Shown here: piece by piece, positions 46,910 through 57,644 of the stretch
Layout: every line of letters starts with the position of its first letter
Position numbering within the stretch: the first letter of the stretch is position 1
Origin: Campanula takesimana
Taxonomy: Eukaryota; Streptophyta; Magnoliopsida; Asterales; Campanulaceae
DNA: 64,000 nt
Reading direction: 5' to 3'
Assembly (NCBI GenBank): GCA_026119855.1
Contig: JAOWBW010000131.1
Span: 620,001 to 684,000 of the forward strand
Made by a program: the position numbers and the translations under genes
Notes under the pieces: generated by a model
What the model was told of the DNA's origin: nothing
The model's input: the letters and a program-made list of their open reading frames with translations, nothing else
The model's database searches: none

Positions 46910-48310
46910 ATGGCTTCCAATTCTTTTTCCCTTGATGCCAAGGTTGTTAGTGGGTATGAAAAGGACTTGGGAACTTTTGTGTATTCTTTTAAGACCCATC
47001 CCAAGAAGGCCTTCATTAAAGACTTCGGGTTCCGAATTCTTTTCACTTTGCGGACGTTGAAACCGGATTGGGATTTGTTGAGAGCTGCCACGGCTTTCTG
47101 GGATTGCGACAGCCATACTTTCCACCTTTTAGCTAATGAAATGGTGCCGACTGTTGACGATTTCGGGGCCATCCTTGGCATGCCTTTGGCCGGTCGGATT
47201 GCCGTCCCTAAATATCACCGTGGTGCCGTCGACTCTTGGATTGAGTTACTGAATCTCCCTGTTGAGGACGTGCGGAAGATGTTGCACGGTACCGTGAATG
47301 ACGTAACTGAGTTGCCGATGTTCTTCAGTTTACACTCGGAGGACCCGGTGGTTCAATCTTTCAAAAGAAATGCCATGGCCGTTTGTCTTTTCAACGAAGT
47401 ACTGTTTGTTACACCTTTCGGGACTGCGGACGCGCACTTGGCTGAGATTATTTTGCAAGCTAAGGACCAGCAGTTTAGTGTAATCCCTCTTATTGTAGGG
47501 GAGACGTTGCACGGCCTTGATGAGTTACATAGGACGGGCAAGATGTGTCGGGGAAGCCCTTTGCTCTTGACCATATGGCTCCGGGAACATTTCAAGATTT
47601 ATTCTCCGGATGGTGATTTGTCTCCCTTTGCTGTTCATAGGAGGAAGTTGTTGATCCGGGATTTATCTGAAGATGATTGGAAGAAATTCTTTGCCTCTCG
47701 GGCGACCGTTGATATTGAGTGGTGTCCTCCCTCTTGGGGTCTTCTTCCTTTTGTGGAATGGACTCTTGGTTTTCAGCACGTGGTTGTACCCGGTTTGAGA
47801 GATTCTTCATTTTACCAGCCAGAGCGGGTTCTGCGGCAGTTTGGTCGCCAACAGACAATTCCTTTTCCGAGGGGTGGAATGCTTCGTTCAGTTGCTTACA
47901 TGGGTCCTGACTTCTCGAGTGAGCTTCAGTCGGCTTGGGGAGATGACCGCAATCATTGGGCTTTCGCTCCTCTGCATCGGGGGAGTGTCTTCCTTCCCGA
48001 GAGCTACTTGGATTATTTATTTGGCACCCTTTACCGTGGCATCACTTGGGTTGATGTGCTTCGTGCCGAGTTGTTGGGACAGGGTTTTGAGCCTAGCAGC
48101 ACTTTGAGATATAGGGAGGCTGCTGCTGATTCTAGTAACATTCTCGCTGACCCTTTCGGTACTCCTTTGGATGACTTTTATTCTAGGAGACGTGTTGCAG
48201 CACAGAAGGTTTCGGTGCGTATTAGTGCTCCTTTGTTACCCAAGAAGAAAAGGATTGAGAGACGATCGGGTGGTCCTTCGAAAGCTAAGAGAAAATTGGA
48301 TTTTTCTTAG
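46910..48310 (+). CDS. antisense PMD-like (DUF7745-type) protein of element F, 466 aa
   Basis: Intact single-exon gene opposite to gag-pol, in the usual place of the Tat antisense extra gene. The start MASNSFSLDAK follows a TATA-like box by about 85 bp. Residues 20-90 (GFRILFTLRTLKPDWDLLRA, FHLLANEMVPTVDDFGAILG) match the pattern of PMD/DUF7745 proteins, where a bulk residue-rich strand leads into a PT-x-x-D-x-x-x-x-L-G-x-P motif. The C-terminus is basic (LPKKKRIERRSGG, SKAKRKLDFS), a likely nuclear localisation signal. Function is unknown; PMD relatives act in gene silencing. AATAAA-like aataaat and aataaaaat at 48380-48424 could be poly(A) signals. No stop or frame break, so it is probably under selection or very young. 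Confidence 0.85.
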   Translation: MASNSFSLDAKVVSGYEKDLGTFVYSFKTHPKKAFIKDFGFRILFTLRTLKPDWDLLRAATAFWDCDSHTFHLLANEMVPTVDDFGAILGMPLAGRIAVPKYHRGAVDSWIELLNLPVEDVRKMLHGTVNDVTELPMFFSLHSEDPVVQSFKRNAMAVCLFNEVLFVTPFGTADAHLAEIILQAKDQQFSVIPLIVGETLHGLDELHRTGKMCRGSPLLLTIWLREHFKIYSPDGDLSPFAVHRRKLLIRDLSEDDWKKFFASRATVDIEWCPPSWGLLPFVEWTLGFQHVVVPGLRDSSFYQPERVLRQFGRQQTIPFPRGGMLRSVAYMGPDFSSELQSAWGDDRNHWAFAPLHRGSVFLPESYLDYLFGTLYRGITWVDVLRAELLGQGFEPSSTLRYREAAADSSNILADPFGTPLDDFYSRRRVAAQKVSVRISAPLLPKKKRIERRSGGPSKAKRKLDFS

Positions 48311-48471
48311 TACCCTATGAGATTGCAATTAGACAACTTTGTTTTAGGATTTAATATTTTGATGTCTTTTGTTGCTCAATAAATCCATTGTAATGGTTTG
48401 AATAATTCATTGAATGAATAAAAATTGCATTTTGCTATTTGAAGTGAATTGGGTATCTTTGATATGTTTTA

Positions 48472-48530
48472 GACCGCACCCGAAGGTTGCCTACGTTCCT
48501 CCAGTTGGGAGGCTCAGGTCTTCGTAGTTC
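48472..48530 (-). other. recurrent covarying hairpin, copy in element F
   Basis: Minus strand: CTACG/CGTAG outer stem, CCTCC-caact-GGAGG inner stem, ACCTGAG conserved, tail GCAACCTTCGGGTGCGGTC. It sits between gag-pol and the antisense gene. Confidence 0.75.
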
Positions 48531-48594
48531 AAATAAACAAATACCATTTATTTTATTTTTTTTATTTTATTTTTTTTTGTGCACCCTGTTTTTT

Positions 48595-48698
48595 GCCTAG
48601 ACGGCCCTTGCGGGTTTTCAATCTAGCGGGCTTCTTTTTTGCACGTGCTCTTATCTTTGCCTAAGCCGCCCTTGCGGGTTTTCAACCTAGCGAGCGAT
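48595..48698 (-). other. pair of CTAG stem-loops with GCAA loop (element F)
   Basis: Copy one (48659-48695) CTAGG/CTTAG; copy two (48595-48630) CTAGA/TCTAG; both with CCC-GCAA-GGG inside. The A/U to G/C change at the fifth pair covaries between copies. They are flanked by T-runs (48541-48580, 48698-48719) and start about 36 bp after the pol stop codon. Confidence 0.7.
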
Positions 48699-48733
48699 TT
48701 TTTTTTTTTTTTTTTTTTAATGGTCTTTGTTTA

Positions 48734-51700
48734 TTAAGCGTAGAACCTCTTGAGCTTGTCGAGGTTGACCTCCTTTGGCAGCTGGTCACCATCTAAATCC
48801 ACGAGCCGGACTGCACCACTGCTCAGTATCTTTTTGACCACGTATGGACCGATCCATCGGGGTCCCCATTTCCCCAGGGGATTCATGGCATTACGAGGAT
48901 GTTGTCTTAAGACCAAATCTCCTACATTGATGTTTCGAGGCTTCACTTTTTTGTTGAAAGCTCTTGCCATCCTTTGCTGATATGCCCTCGTGCGTTCGAG
49001 TGCTCTTAACCTTTTCTCGTCGAGTAAGGCTAGCTGTTTGTATCGACTTTGCATCCAGTTGACCTCGTTGACTTGATTCTCGAGGAGGACCCGTAGAGAT
49101 GGGACTTCAAGTTCGATAGGGAGTACGGCTTCAGAACCATAGACCAATGCATAAGGAGTTTCTCCTGTTGCGGACCGTATGGATGTGCGGTAGCCCCACA
49201 ATGCTAATGGTAGCTTCTCGGGCCAATCCCTTCCTGTTGAGGCCATTTTCTTGACGATGGTCTCGATGGTCTTATTTGTTGCTTCGACTGCGCCATTTGC
49301 TTGGGGCCGGTAAGGAGACGACTTGTGCTTGGTGATCTTGTATTCTACCAAGAGTGCATCCATTTCCTTCTCGAAGTGAGAGCCGTTGTCGGAAATGATT
49401 TCATGAGGCACTCCGTATCGGCACATGATATTAATCTTTACAAATTCGGCCACTTTCTTGGCGTTGAGGGTTCGATAGGCTTGTGCTTCGACCCACTTTG
49501 TGAAGTAGTCGACTGCCACTAGGACGAATGACTGCCCATTGCTCCCGGCAGGATGAACTTTACCGATGATGTCTATCCCCCAACAAGAGAAAGGCCAAGG
49601 TGTGACCATGTTGTAAAGTTGTGAGGGTGGAGCATGTTGCAGATTAACGTGGAATTGGCACTTGGCACACCTTTTGACTTTCTCGATACAGTCTCGTTCC
49701 ATAGTGCTCCAATAGTAACCAATGCGAAGTATCTTCTTGACTAGCATAAACCCATTCATGTGGGGTCCACATTCTCCTTCGTGCACTTCACACATTATCT
49801 CTTGAGCTTCGGTCTCATTGGCGCATAAGAGATTGATCCCGTCGTGGTGCCTTTTATAGACTCGGTCTCCAATCAGTACGTACCGAGAGGCTATCCTTTG
49901 CAGAGCTGCTTGAGACTTCTTATTGCTATTCTCGGGATAAGTGCCGTCTTTGAGGAAGTTCATGATATCCGAATACCACGGAGAGTTTGTTTGAACCTCG
50001 TTGATCTCGATACTCATGCAATATGCCGGACTGTTCCTTCGAGCAATTTTGAAAGGCTTCACCATTTTCCCTTTGGGCATTTCAACTAATGAAGCTATAG
50101 TGGCCAGTGCATCGGCGAAGCGATTCTTATCTCTTGGCAGGTAGTTGAAAGTGATCTCTTGGAATTGTTCAACCAGTTCTTCAAGGTGCTGACCATATTG
50201 TTGGAGAGTCGGGTCTTGGGTTCGCCATTTACCCGATTGCTGATTGATAAGGAGCAAAGAGTCGCCGAACACTTCTAGTTCCGTGACGTTTCTTTCGAGA
50301 GCTGCTTCGAGCCCTGCTATGCATGCTTCGTACTCGGCGATGTTGTTGGTAGCTTCGAATTCCAGGCGTATGGCAATGGGAGTGTAGATGTCTTTTGGAT
50401 CGACAAGCAATACCCCTATACCAAAACCGTGTTTATTGGCGGAGCCATCAAAAAAAAATTGCCACTTGTCTTCCTCGGTTGCAGTACAAATAAAATGCTC
50501 GTCGGGGAACTGTACATCTTCCCCCTTCACTTCGTCACACGGTAATTCGGCAAGATGGTCACTGAACACTTTCCCCCTGACGGATTTTAGTGTGACGTAA
50601 GTGATATCATAGCCGGCGAGCATGAAGTACCATTTGGCTATTCTTGTTGACATGAAAGGCTTCTCGAAGATGTAGCGGAGCGGGTCCACCTTTGCTACTA
50701 GCTTGATCGGAAAAGCTTCCATATAGTGTTTGAGCTTTTAAGTGACCCAAACCAATGCTGCACATGACTTCTCTAAGACAGAGTAGTTCTTTTCGCCTCC
50801 TTGGAATCGGCGACTGACAAAATAAATGGCGTTCTCCTTTGTGGACTCTCGTTGCTCTTGTGCTAACATAGCCCCTAGGGCTTCATTATTGACAGTGAGA
50901 TAAAGCAACAGAGGTTTCTCTTTGTGCGGCGGAACCAGAACAGGAGGGCATGTCAAGTAATGCTTTACTTGATCGAAGGCTTCTTGGCACGCGTCGGTCC
51001 ATTCTAGAGCCACATTCTTCTTGAGTAACTTGAAGATTGGCTCGCACATGGAAGTGAGTTGGTGCACAAACCGACTAATGTATTGTAGTCTGCCCATGAA
51101 ACCTTTAATCTCTTTCTGCGTCTTTGGAGGAGGCATGTCAATGATTGCCTTGATTTTGGAGGGGTCTACTTCGATTCCCCTTTCAGTGACCATATAACCA
51201 AGAACTTTGCCTCGGATAACCCCGAATGTGCACTTTGCGGGGTTGAGCCTCATCTTGTGTTGACGAAGCCTTTCGAAGAACTTGCGGAGATCGATTAGTT
51301 GTTGACCATCGGTTCCTTTGGAGTGAATGATCATGTCGTCCACATAGACCTCGATTTCTTTGTGAATCATATCGTGGAACAAGTCTGTCACGGCTCTTTG
51401 GTAGGAAGCCCCAGCATTTCTTAACCCAAATGGCATGACTGTGTAGCAAAAGGTACCCCACCGTGTTGTGAAGGCTGTCTTATGTTGATCTTCCTTGGCC
51501 ATAAGAATCTGATTGTACCCAGCGAACCCATCCACGAATGAGCGAACCTCGTAGGCAGCAGTGGAGTCGACTAGCATGTCGATATTAGGGAGTGGAAAAT
51601 CATCCTTTGGGGAAGCTTTGTTTAAATCCCGGAAGTCTACACAAACTTGAACCTTGCCGTTCGACTTCCTGACCGTCACAATGTTGGCTAACCATGTCGG

Positions 51701-54700
51701 ATACTCGATATCCTTGATGAAACCCACACTGAGGAGCTTCTCAATCTCTTCTTTGACCTGCAGAGACCATTCTGGCTTGATCTTTCTGAGCTTCTGTTTT
51801 ACTGTCCTGGCATCTTCTCTGATCGGAATCCTGTGTCCTGCTACCTTTCTATCCAAACCCGGCATGTCTTTGTATGACCATGCGAACACATCCACAAACT
51901 CCCGTAGTAGTGCAGTCAATCTGTCTCTGTCGTCCCCCTTGAAGAAGCTTCCAATCTTGGTTTCTTTTGGCTCTTCTTCGGTACCCAGATTAACAACATG
52001 CAATTCTTCGTCAGCCTTTGGACCATTCTCGCCGCGACTACGGACTTGTTGAGCAAGTTCATTTAAGTATGTTGTGTTTTCGTGGTCTATTTCATCATAA
52101 TTTGAATCGTTATTAACTTGTTTGTTAAGTTCATTATTAGTTAATTCATCATTTATGATGTTTGCAATCTCAGGGTACTCAGAAATATCAAAATTTTCAT
52201 TAGCAAAGAAAGGAAACACACGCTCGGCTATGGCCTCCAAATCCTCTTGGGTGAGGGTATTAGAGACACTCTCGGACTCGAAAGTAAGTGTGAGCTGCTC
52301 TTCCTTTGTTGCTGTGCGGGGTATGCAACCCATTTCTTGGACTAAGAATTCCTCGGATACCACGGGCCCTTTTGTTAAATACCAATTGTTGATCGGCTCG
52401 GAGCTTGGCGGGATCTCATTGATAGTCTCGTTCATGATGACGGTGTCATGGATGGCGTTAACTTGGCATTCATTCATCATGGCAAGCTCTTCAAACATGG
52501 AGGCTAAATCTGTCAGTTCTTCCTCCATGGTGATTTCTGTCTCGGACTCTATAGTCATCTTCCTCCCCCACCATTCACGGGGCGACATGGGAGTTGGTTC
52601 CCTTTCAGATTTCTGGATCTCACAATCAGAGAAGATTTCGAGACCGGGCTTTTTGACACCTTTATTGTTAACCCACGGCTCGGGAAAGATCATGTATGGA
52701 ACGTCTTCCCCTTGGCGGACAAAATAACCATTCAACGTCTTGCGGTAAGGCCTTAGATTAGGGACTTCATGACGACGGCCTTCTTTACGGGCTCGGGCCT
52801 TTTCGTTCTTGATTGCTTGCTCTTGTTTCAAGTCTTCTTTGGAAGGCTCATACTCCAAACCGAAGGTGTTCTTGACAAATGGGACTTGCACGGGATGTAG
52901 GATTCCTTGTTGATATTTCCCTAAGCCTAAACCAGGGAAGTAGTCCATATTCCTCATCATGCGAAAGACTTTGTGATTGCTGGGGGTCCATGATCCGTTT
53001 CCCCCTTCTTTGTCAATGGCGTTGATTGAGATGCCGGAGAGAGTGGAGTCTGGTAGACCATGCTGAACTTGGTGGACGGGCTCACCTTTCCTGTGGATAG
53101 TGATGTTTTCAGCCATTACGGTCACTATTTCATCACCATTTCGGATCTTGACACATTGGTGGAGAGTTGACGGTACGGCATTAGCACTATGAATCCATGG
53201 TCGTCCTAACAGTAAGTTGAAGGAGGCCGAGATATCAAGCACTTGGAATGGAACGGACATAATCATGCTCCCAAACTCAATGTCTATTTCGATCGTACCC
53301 ATGACTGTACGGGCGGTGCTGTCATAACCTCGGATTACTTGAGTAGAAGGCTTCAAATCAGAATCCTTAAGCCCCAGTATGCCCATGATCCTACCAGGCA
53401 TGAGATTGAGTGCGGAACCACCGTCTACTAAGACTCTTGAGACGGGCCTCCCCCTTGCTCGTACTTTAAGGTAAATAGCTTCGTTGTGGTCGGAACCAAA
53501 CGGTGGAAGGTCCATATCGGCAAAGGTGATGACGTTGCTAAAATGAATGTGACCAATCATTACCGTGAGGTCCTCAGGAGTAGTATCGGGAGAAACTGAT
53601 GTATCATCGAGATTGCGGATGACAAGATCTCGGTGTTTCTTTGAGGATGCAATGAGGTCCCAAATAGAGATGTTGGCTTGAGTTTTCTTGAGTTGGACAA
53701 GTAGAGGATCTTCGGGAGTGTTATGAGCTTGCGGCCTTTGAGAAGAGGAGCTCGGTGCGGAAGTGGAAGGGTTGCTTGCTATGACTCGACCGGATCGAGT
53801 TAGCATGTTGACGTTCCCATCTTGCTGCTTTTTCCTATTCTCTAGTACTTCCCTCATTACTTCATCATAAGTCACTACATAACAAGAATTGTCAAGTTTA
53901 TTCATAACATTGGGGCCCCCATTCACAATTGGGATTGAATGGGTGGTCCCCTCAAGTTCTCCTATCTCTATTACATTGACATGCTCGTCATTAGCCACTA
54001 TAAATTCTTTCTTATCTATGAGATCTTGAATGACGTTGCGGAGAATGTAGCCATCCTCGGTGGTGTGGCCACTATATTGGTGGTAGCCACAATATTTGTG
54101 GTGAGCATGATTGGAGTTGATTGTCTTGGGTTGGTACCCTTGCACGGGTGTGACTTGACCCTTTGCCTTGAGGACCTCGAACACTTCGGTTTGAGTCATG
54201 CCTTGGAGAGGCGTGTAGACACGGTCACTTCGGGGCTTCTTCCCTTGAGGTGGAGGAACCTTTTTGTAATTCCCCTTGTCAATAGTGACGGCGTTGACCG
54301 AGGCCTCTTTTGTGGAGTTGGAAGCGGCCTTGTAGCGGTAAGTAGGAGTGGTCTTCTTGATCTCCTTGAGCAAGTCATCCATGCGTACACCCGCTTCATA
54401 CATTTGGGAGAAGTCGGAGTAGCAAGCCCCACTTAGGTTGGTGCGGAGATCAATCTTGAGACACTTGAGAAATATGTCCATTTGCTCTTTTGTGTTCGGC
54501 CTCTCAACAATTTCAGAGAGTTTGTCATTCCATCTCCTTGTGAAGTCGATGAAGGACTCATTATCTCGCTGAGTAGTGTTCTCTAGCTCTTTCCTTGTGG
54601 GCCGGTGAGTGGTGTTGCCTTGGTATTGGTTCTTGAAGGCAAGCATGGCGGAGTCCCAATCAAGACGGACAGTGACTGGGAGAGTGGCATACCAATCTTT

Positions 54701-55285
54701 TGCCGCCCCCTCGAGAGTGAGAGGAAAGCATTGAGCCATCACCTTGGTGGAAACCTTCTTTGGAACCATTGCCCAAATATAAGTCTCAATGTGAGCCATA
54801 GGACAAGAGTTGCCCTTGAATTTGCTTATGTCGGGCATCTTGAACTTATCGGGAAGAGCGGCCATAGTACTCATGAGGATGGATGATTGATAAAGGCTTG
54901 TGTCGGAGCCTTTCCCCATGTTGAGCCCATTGAATTTTTGGTCGATGTAGGCCATGATAGAATCCACCATTTTGGGCTCATTGTTCTCGGAACTTGGTTC
55001 CCCCATTTTCTTGGTGCGGGTGTTGACATACGGAGTTTTGAACAAACCCTCGGTCCACTCGGATTCATCATCATTGTTCTTGTTCTTTCCCTTGGCAAGG
55101 TTGGTGAGCTTTTCTTTCATTAGCTCCATTTCGGCCTCGTGGGCCTCCCTTTGGCTGTCGAGGTGGGATTGCCAAATGTCATCTTTGCTTTGTGCCTCCT
55201 TGTTAAGGGTGGAGACTTGCTCTTGGAGGAGTTGGACCATAGTTGAGAGCTGTTCGAGAGACATGGTGTTCCTGCTGCCGGTCAT
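48734..55285 (-). pseudogene. gag-pol: gag-pol polyprotein of element F, one nonsense codon
   Basis: One frame from ATG 55285 (MTGSRNTMSLEQ) to the stop at 48734, interrupted only by TAA at 50740-50738; an upstream in-frame ATG at 55465 also exists. Counting from 55465: capsid 205-365; knuckle-like KYCGYHQYSGHTTEDGY 457-473; protease VLVDGGSALNLMP 678-690; G-patch-like MDYFPGLGLGKYQQGI 840-855; RT 1230-1470 with YVDD 1374-1377; first RNase H 1510-1575. After the TAA: second, archaeal-type RNase H (FFDGSA, AEYEA, FGDS, FADA, residues 90-205 of that part); integrase HHCC (H314, H321, C352, C355) and D384, D445, E480; then a C-terminal GDLVLRQHPRNAM region. All catalytic residues are present. 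The stop lies between the two RNase H domains, cutting off integrase. Confidence 0.95.
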
Positions 55286-56629
55286 GGTTGGTGTTGGAGC
55301 TGTTGGAGTGATCTCTTCACGGACTAACCGATTTGCTGAATCCCGGTAGACTTTGTAAGTACCAATTGAACCTATATTGCAGAAGAGGCCCTTGTCAGTC
55401 TTGAGTAACACTTGCGGTCCATGAAGAGGCTTAGAACACACAGTTGGGCACACGACTCGAACCACATAAGAAAAGACTCTTTATTTTTATTTATTTTTTT
55501 TATAAGTCGGAGGGAATGAATCCCTTTTGGGGTTTCTAAGAAAATAATGGAATCGTCACACTAGTATATAGACCATCTCGCGGTCCCATATACTCATCGA
55601 ATTCCATCGCGCTTGTGAATCCTACATGTATCGGGATTAAACTAAATTAATGTAGTAAAGCATACATGCGGGGACGGATTTTTATTTTCGTCCAAAATAA
55701 CCACTTTTGGGGACGGATTTTTATTGCGTCCCTTTCAACAAGTTGGCATGTATGATTTGAAGACATTAGTTTAGGGAAATCTCGGTACATGGAAACCGAC
55801 TTGAGTCACGGAGTGTTAGACCCTAACTAGAATTGTGTGGCTTGTGCTCAGCTTGAATATGAGGCTCAAAGGTCACCCCCGGCATGTAGTCTTGAACTAC
55901 GCCACGGGCTGAGGTTTACCGCTTCGAAAGAGCCAAGGTCTGATGGAGCTTGAAACTTTCTAGGACGGGCCTCGACGGGTTTGGGGTTGGACTTGTGCGA
56001 CTCGATAGTGAGCAGTTCATAGGAATATGTGCATGTAGTGTGAGGTCTAACAAGTGACAAATTTTTTTATTTTATTTTTTATTTTTTATTTTTTTTGAAA
56101 AGAAAGAAAAACACACAAAACACATAAGCACATAAAATTACAACTCCCGAATCACCCGTGTGACCGGTAAATAAAACACAAAATTAAAACAGTCCGAGGT
56201 TCAATTCTGTTCTGATCCAGGCAACTGTGCCCACACCCCACTGTACTGCTCAGTCACTGAAACCTGTCTCTGTTCTGGGAACCAACCCAGAAGCGTGCGC
56301 CTCTGAGTGCTGCTGTGGGACGCGCGCGCATGGCGAAATGCTTATGGGAGGCGCGCGCTTCTGGGGCACACCTGTCAGAATGTCAGACTTTGGACTCAGG
56401 GGATTGCCCTGGTCCTATGTTCATATTGTAACCCCTGCAGAAGTGATTAGTGCAGAATAACAGAAGAAGAAGATGAAGAACATGAAGAAGTGGGCGATTC
56501 TGGTTCTTGATGCGGGATGCGCGCGCCTTAGGCTTAAAAGGCCAGACGCGCGCGCCTCCCTAATCAGGAAACAGAATGCCCAGAAAAGATGTAGATTTTG
56601 ATCAGAACGCAAGTTTAACCCTCAAAAAC
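55286..56629 (-). other. leader of element F
   Basis: Homologous to the E leader. Holds a GTAGT/ACTAC hairpin (55886-55900), repeated ggggacggatttttatt (55672, 55714), T-rich runs near 56065-56097, and GC-rich words aagcgtgcgcctc, gacgcgcgcgcatgg, gaggcgcgcgcttc (56289-56365; 56513-56560). No gene. Confidence 0.7.
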
Positions 56630-56647
56630 TCCCCAGCGGAGTCGCCA
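56630..56647 (-). promoter_or_regulatory. primer binding site of element F
   Basis: TGGCGACTCCGCTGGGGA on the minus strand, one base inside the LTR. Confidence 0.9.
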
Positions 56648-56648
56648 C

Positions 56649-57644
56649 TGTAGATACCCCGGGTGGGAAACCACGGCTTTAGGCTCGAGCGCGCGGGTTG
56701 TCCTAGGATGTCTAACTTGTTTTTAGACTCGCCACCTATGTTTTGAGGAACATAAGAAAAACCTATTGATTGTAGCCTAAGTTTGATTACGAAAACAGAG
56801 ATTCTTTGTTTTGAGGTCCGGGGGTTAGATTACGAGATGGGAAGTACCGAAACACCCATCTCGCCCAACTTAAGTTGGTCTTGCTTGGTCAAAATCTACA
56901 TGAATGAAAATGTTCTTCTTCTTCTTCTTTAAGTCATAAAAAGGGGGTTTAAAATAAGATTTGGAATGTAGGAGATAACTCCTTAACCAACCTCAATGAG
57001 ATGAGGTGATCATTGGAGTCATGTCCCAAAATGATTTGGGTGATTGCACATTTGGTTAAAGTAAAAGAGAGAGATGAGATGAAGTAGAAAAGAAAGGAAA
57101 AGATGGACTTTTACCTACAATTCGAAGACCTTCAAATGTTGCTTGAAGAAATCCTTGGAGAACTTTTTAGAAAGTGATTTTGGTATAGTTTTGTAAGTTC
57201 AATCTTTTGTTGATTTTTCGACCTTTTTTCCGATCCTTGAAAATGGAGGTAAAGAGAGGTTTTTATAGGTGAAAGAGGGGTGTTTTTGGTGCCAAAACTC
57301 AGTCACCAAGAAATCCTTCCCGGGCAAAATCCTGTAAATTGAGCAAGGGAGGGAATCCTGGCCAGAAATCTGTAACTGACGCCCAAAGGCGCGCGCTTCC
57401 TGCTTTGGGGGCGGGAGGCGCGCACGCCTGGATCCTAGTGTCGGAGGCGCGCGACTCAGATAAGGCAATTTTGACAGAATGGACTAGAAAGTCAGCCCTG
57501 TCATTCAGTTTAGTCCCTGAACTTAACAAAGTCAGTCAGGAACTTAACGGAAGTGACAGAAACTAACGAGAAACACTTAAAATGGGGAGAAACACAAGAT
57601 CAAATGTGCAATCGGGGTGAGCGGTCCAAGGCGGGGTGTCTACA
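56649..57644 (-). repeat. 5' LTR of element F (996 bp)
   Basis: Pairs with 44334-45329; three differences noticed (near 56722, 56957 and 57528). Confidence 0.95.

Larger units (their letters stand above)
44334..57644 (-). mobile_element. element F: near-complete Tat-type retrotransposon, flanks CATTC
   Basis: 13.3 kb minus-strand element. 5' LTR 57644-56649, primer site 56647-56630, leader, gag-pol 55285-48734, stem-loops, hairpin, antisense gene 46910-48310, tandem array, polypurine tract, 3' LTR 45329-44334. The duplication CATTC is exact (44329-44333, 57645-57649). Both LTRs are 996 bp, and I could spot only three differences, so insertion was recent. It cuts the copia integrase. The dual RNase H and the antisense gene mark the Tat lineage. 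Confidence 0.95.

Noticed and set aside
46910..48310. A host gene encoding a PMD protein
   Set aside because: It lies wholly between the LTRs of F, in the known position of the Tat antisense gene.
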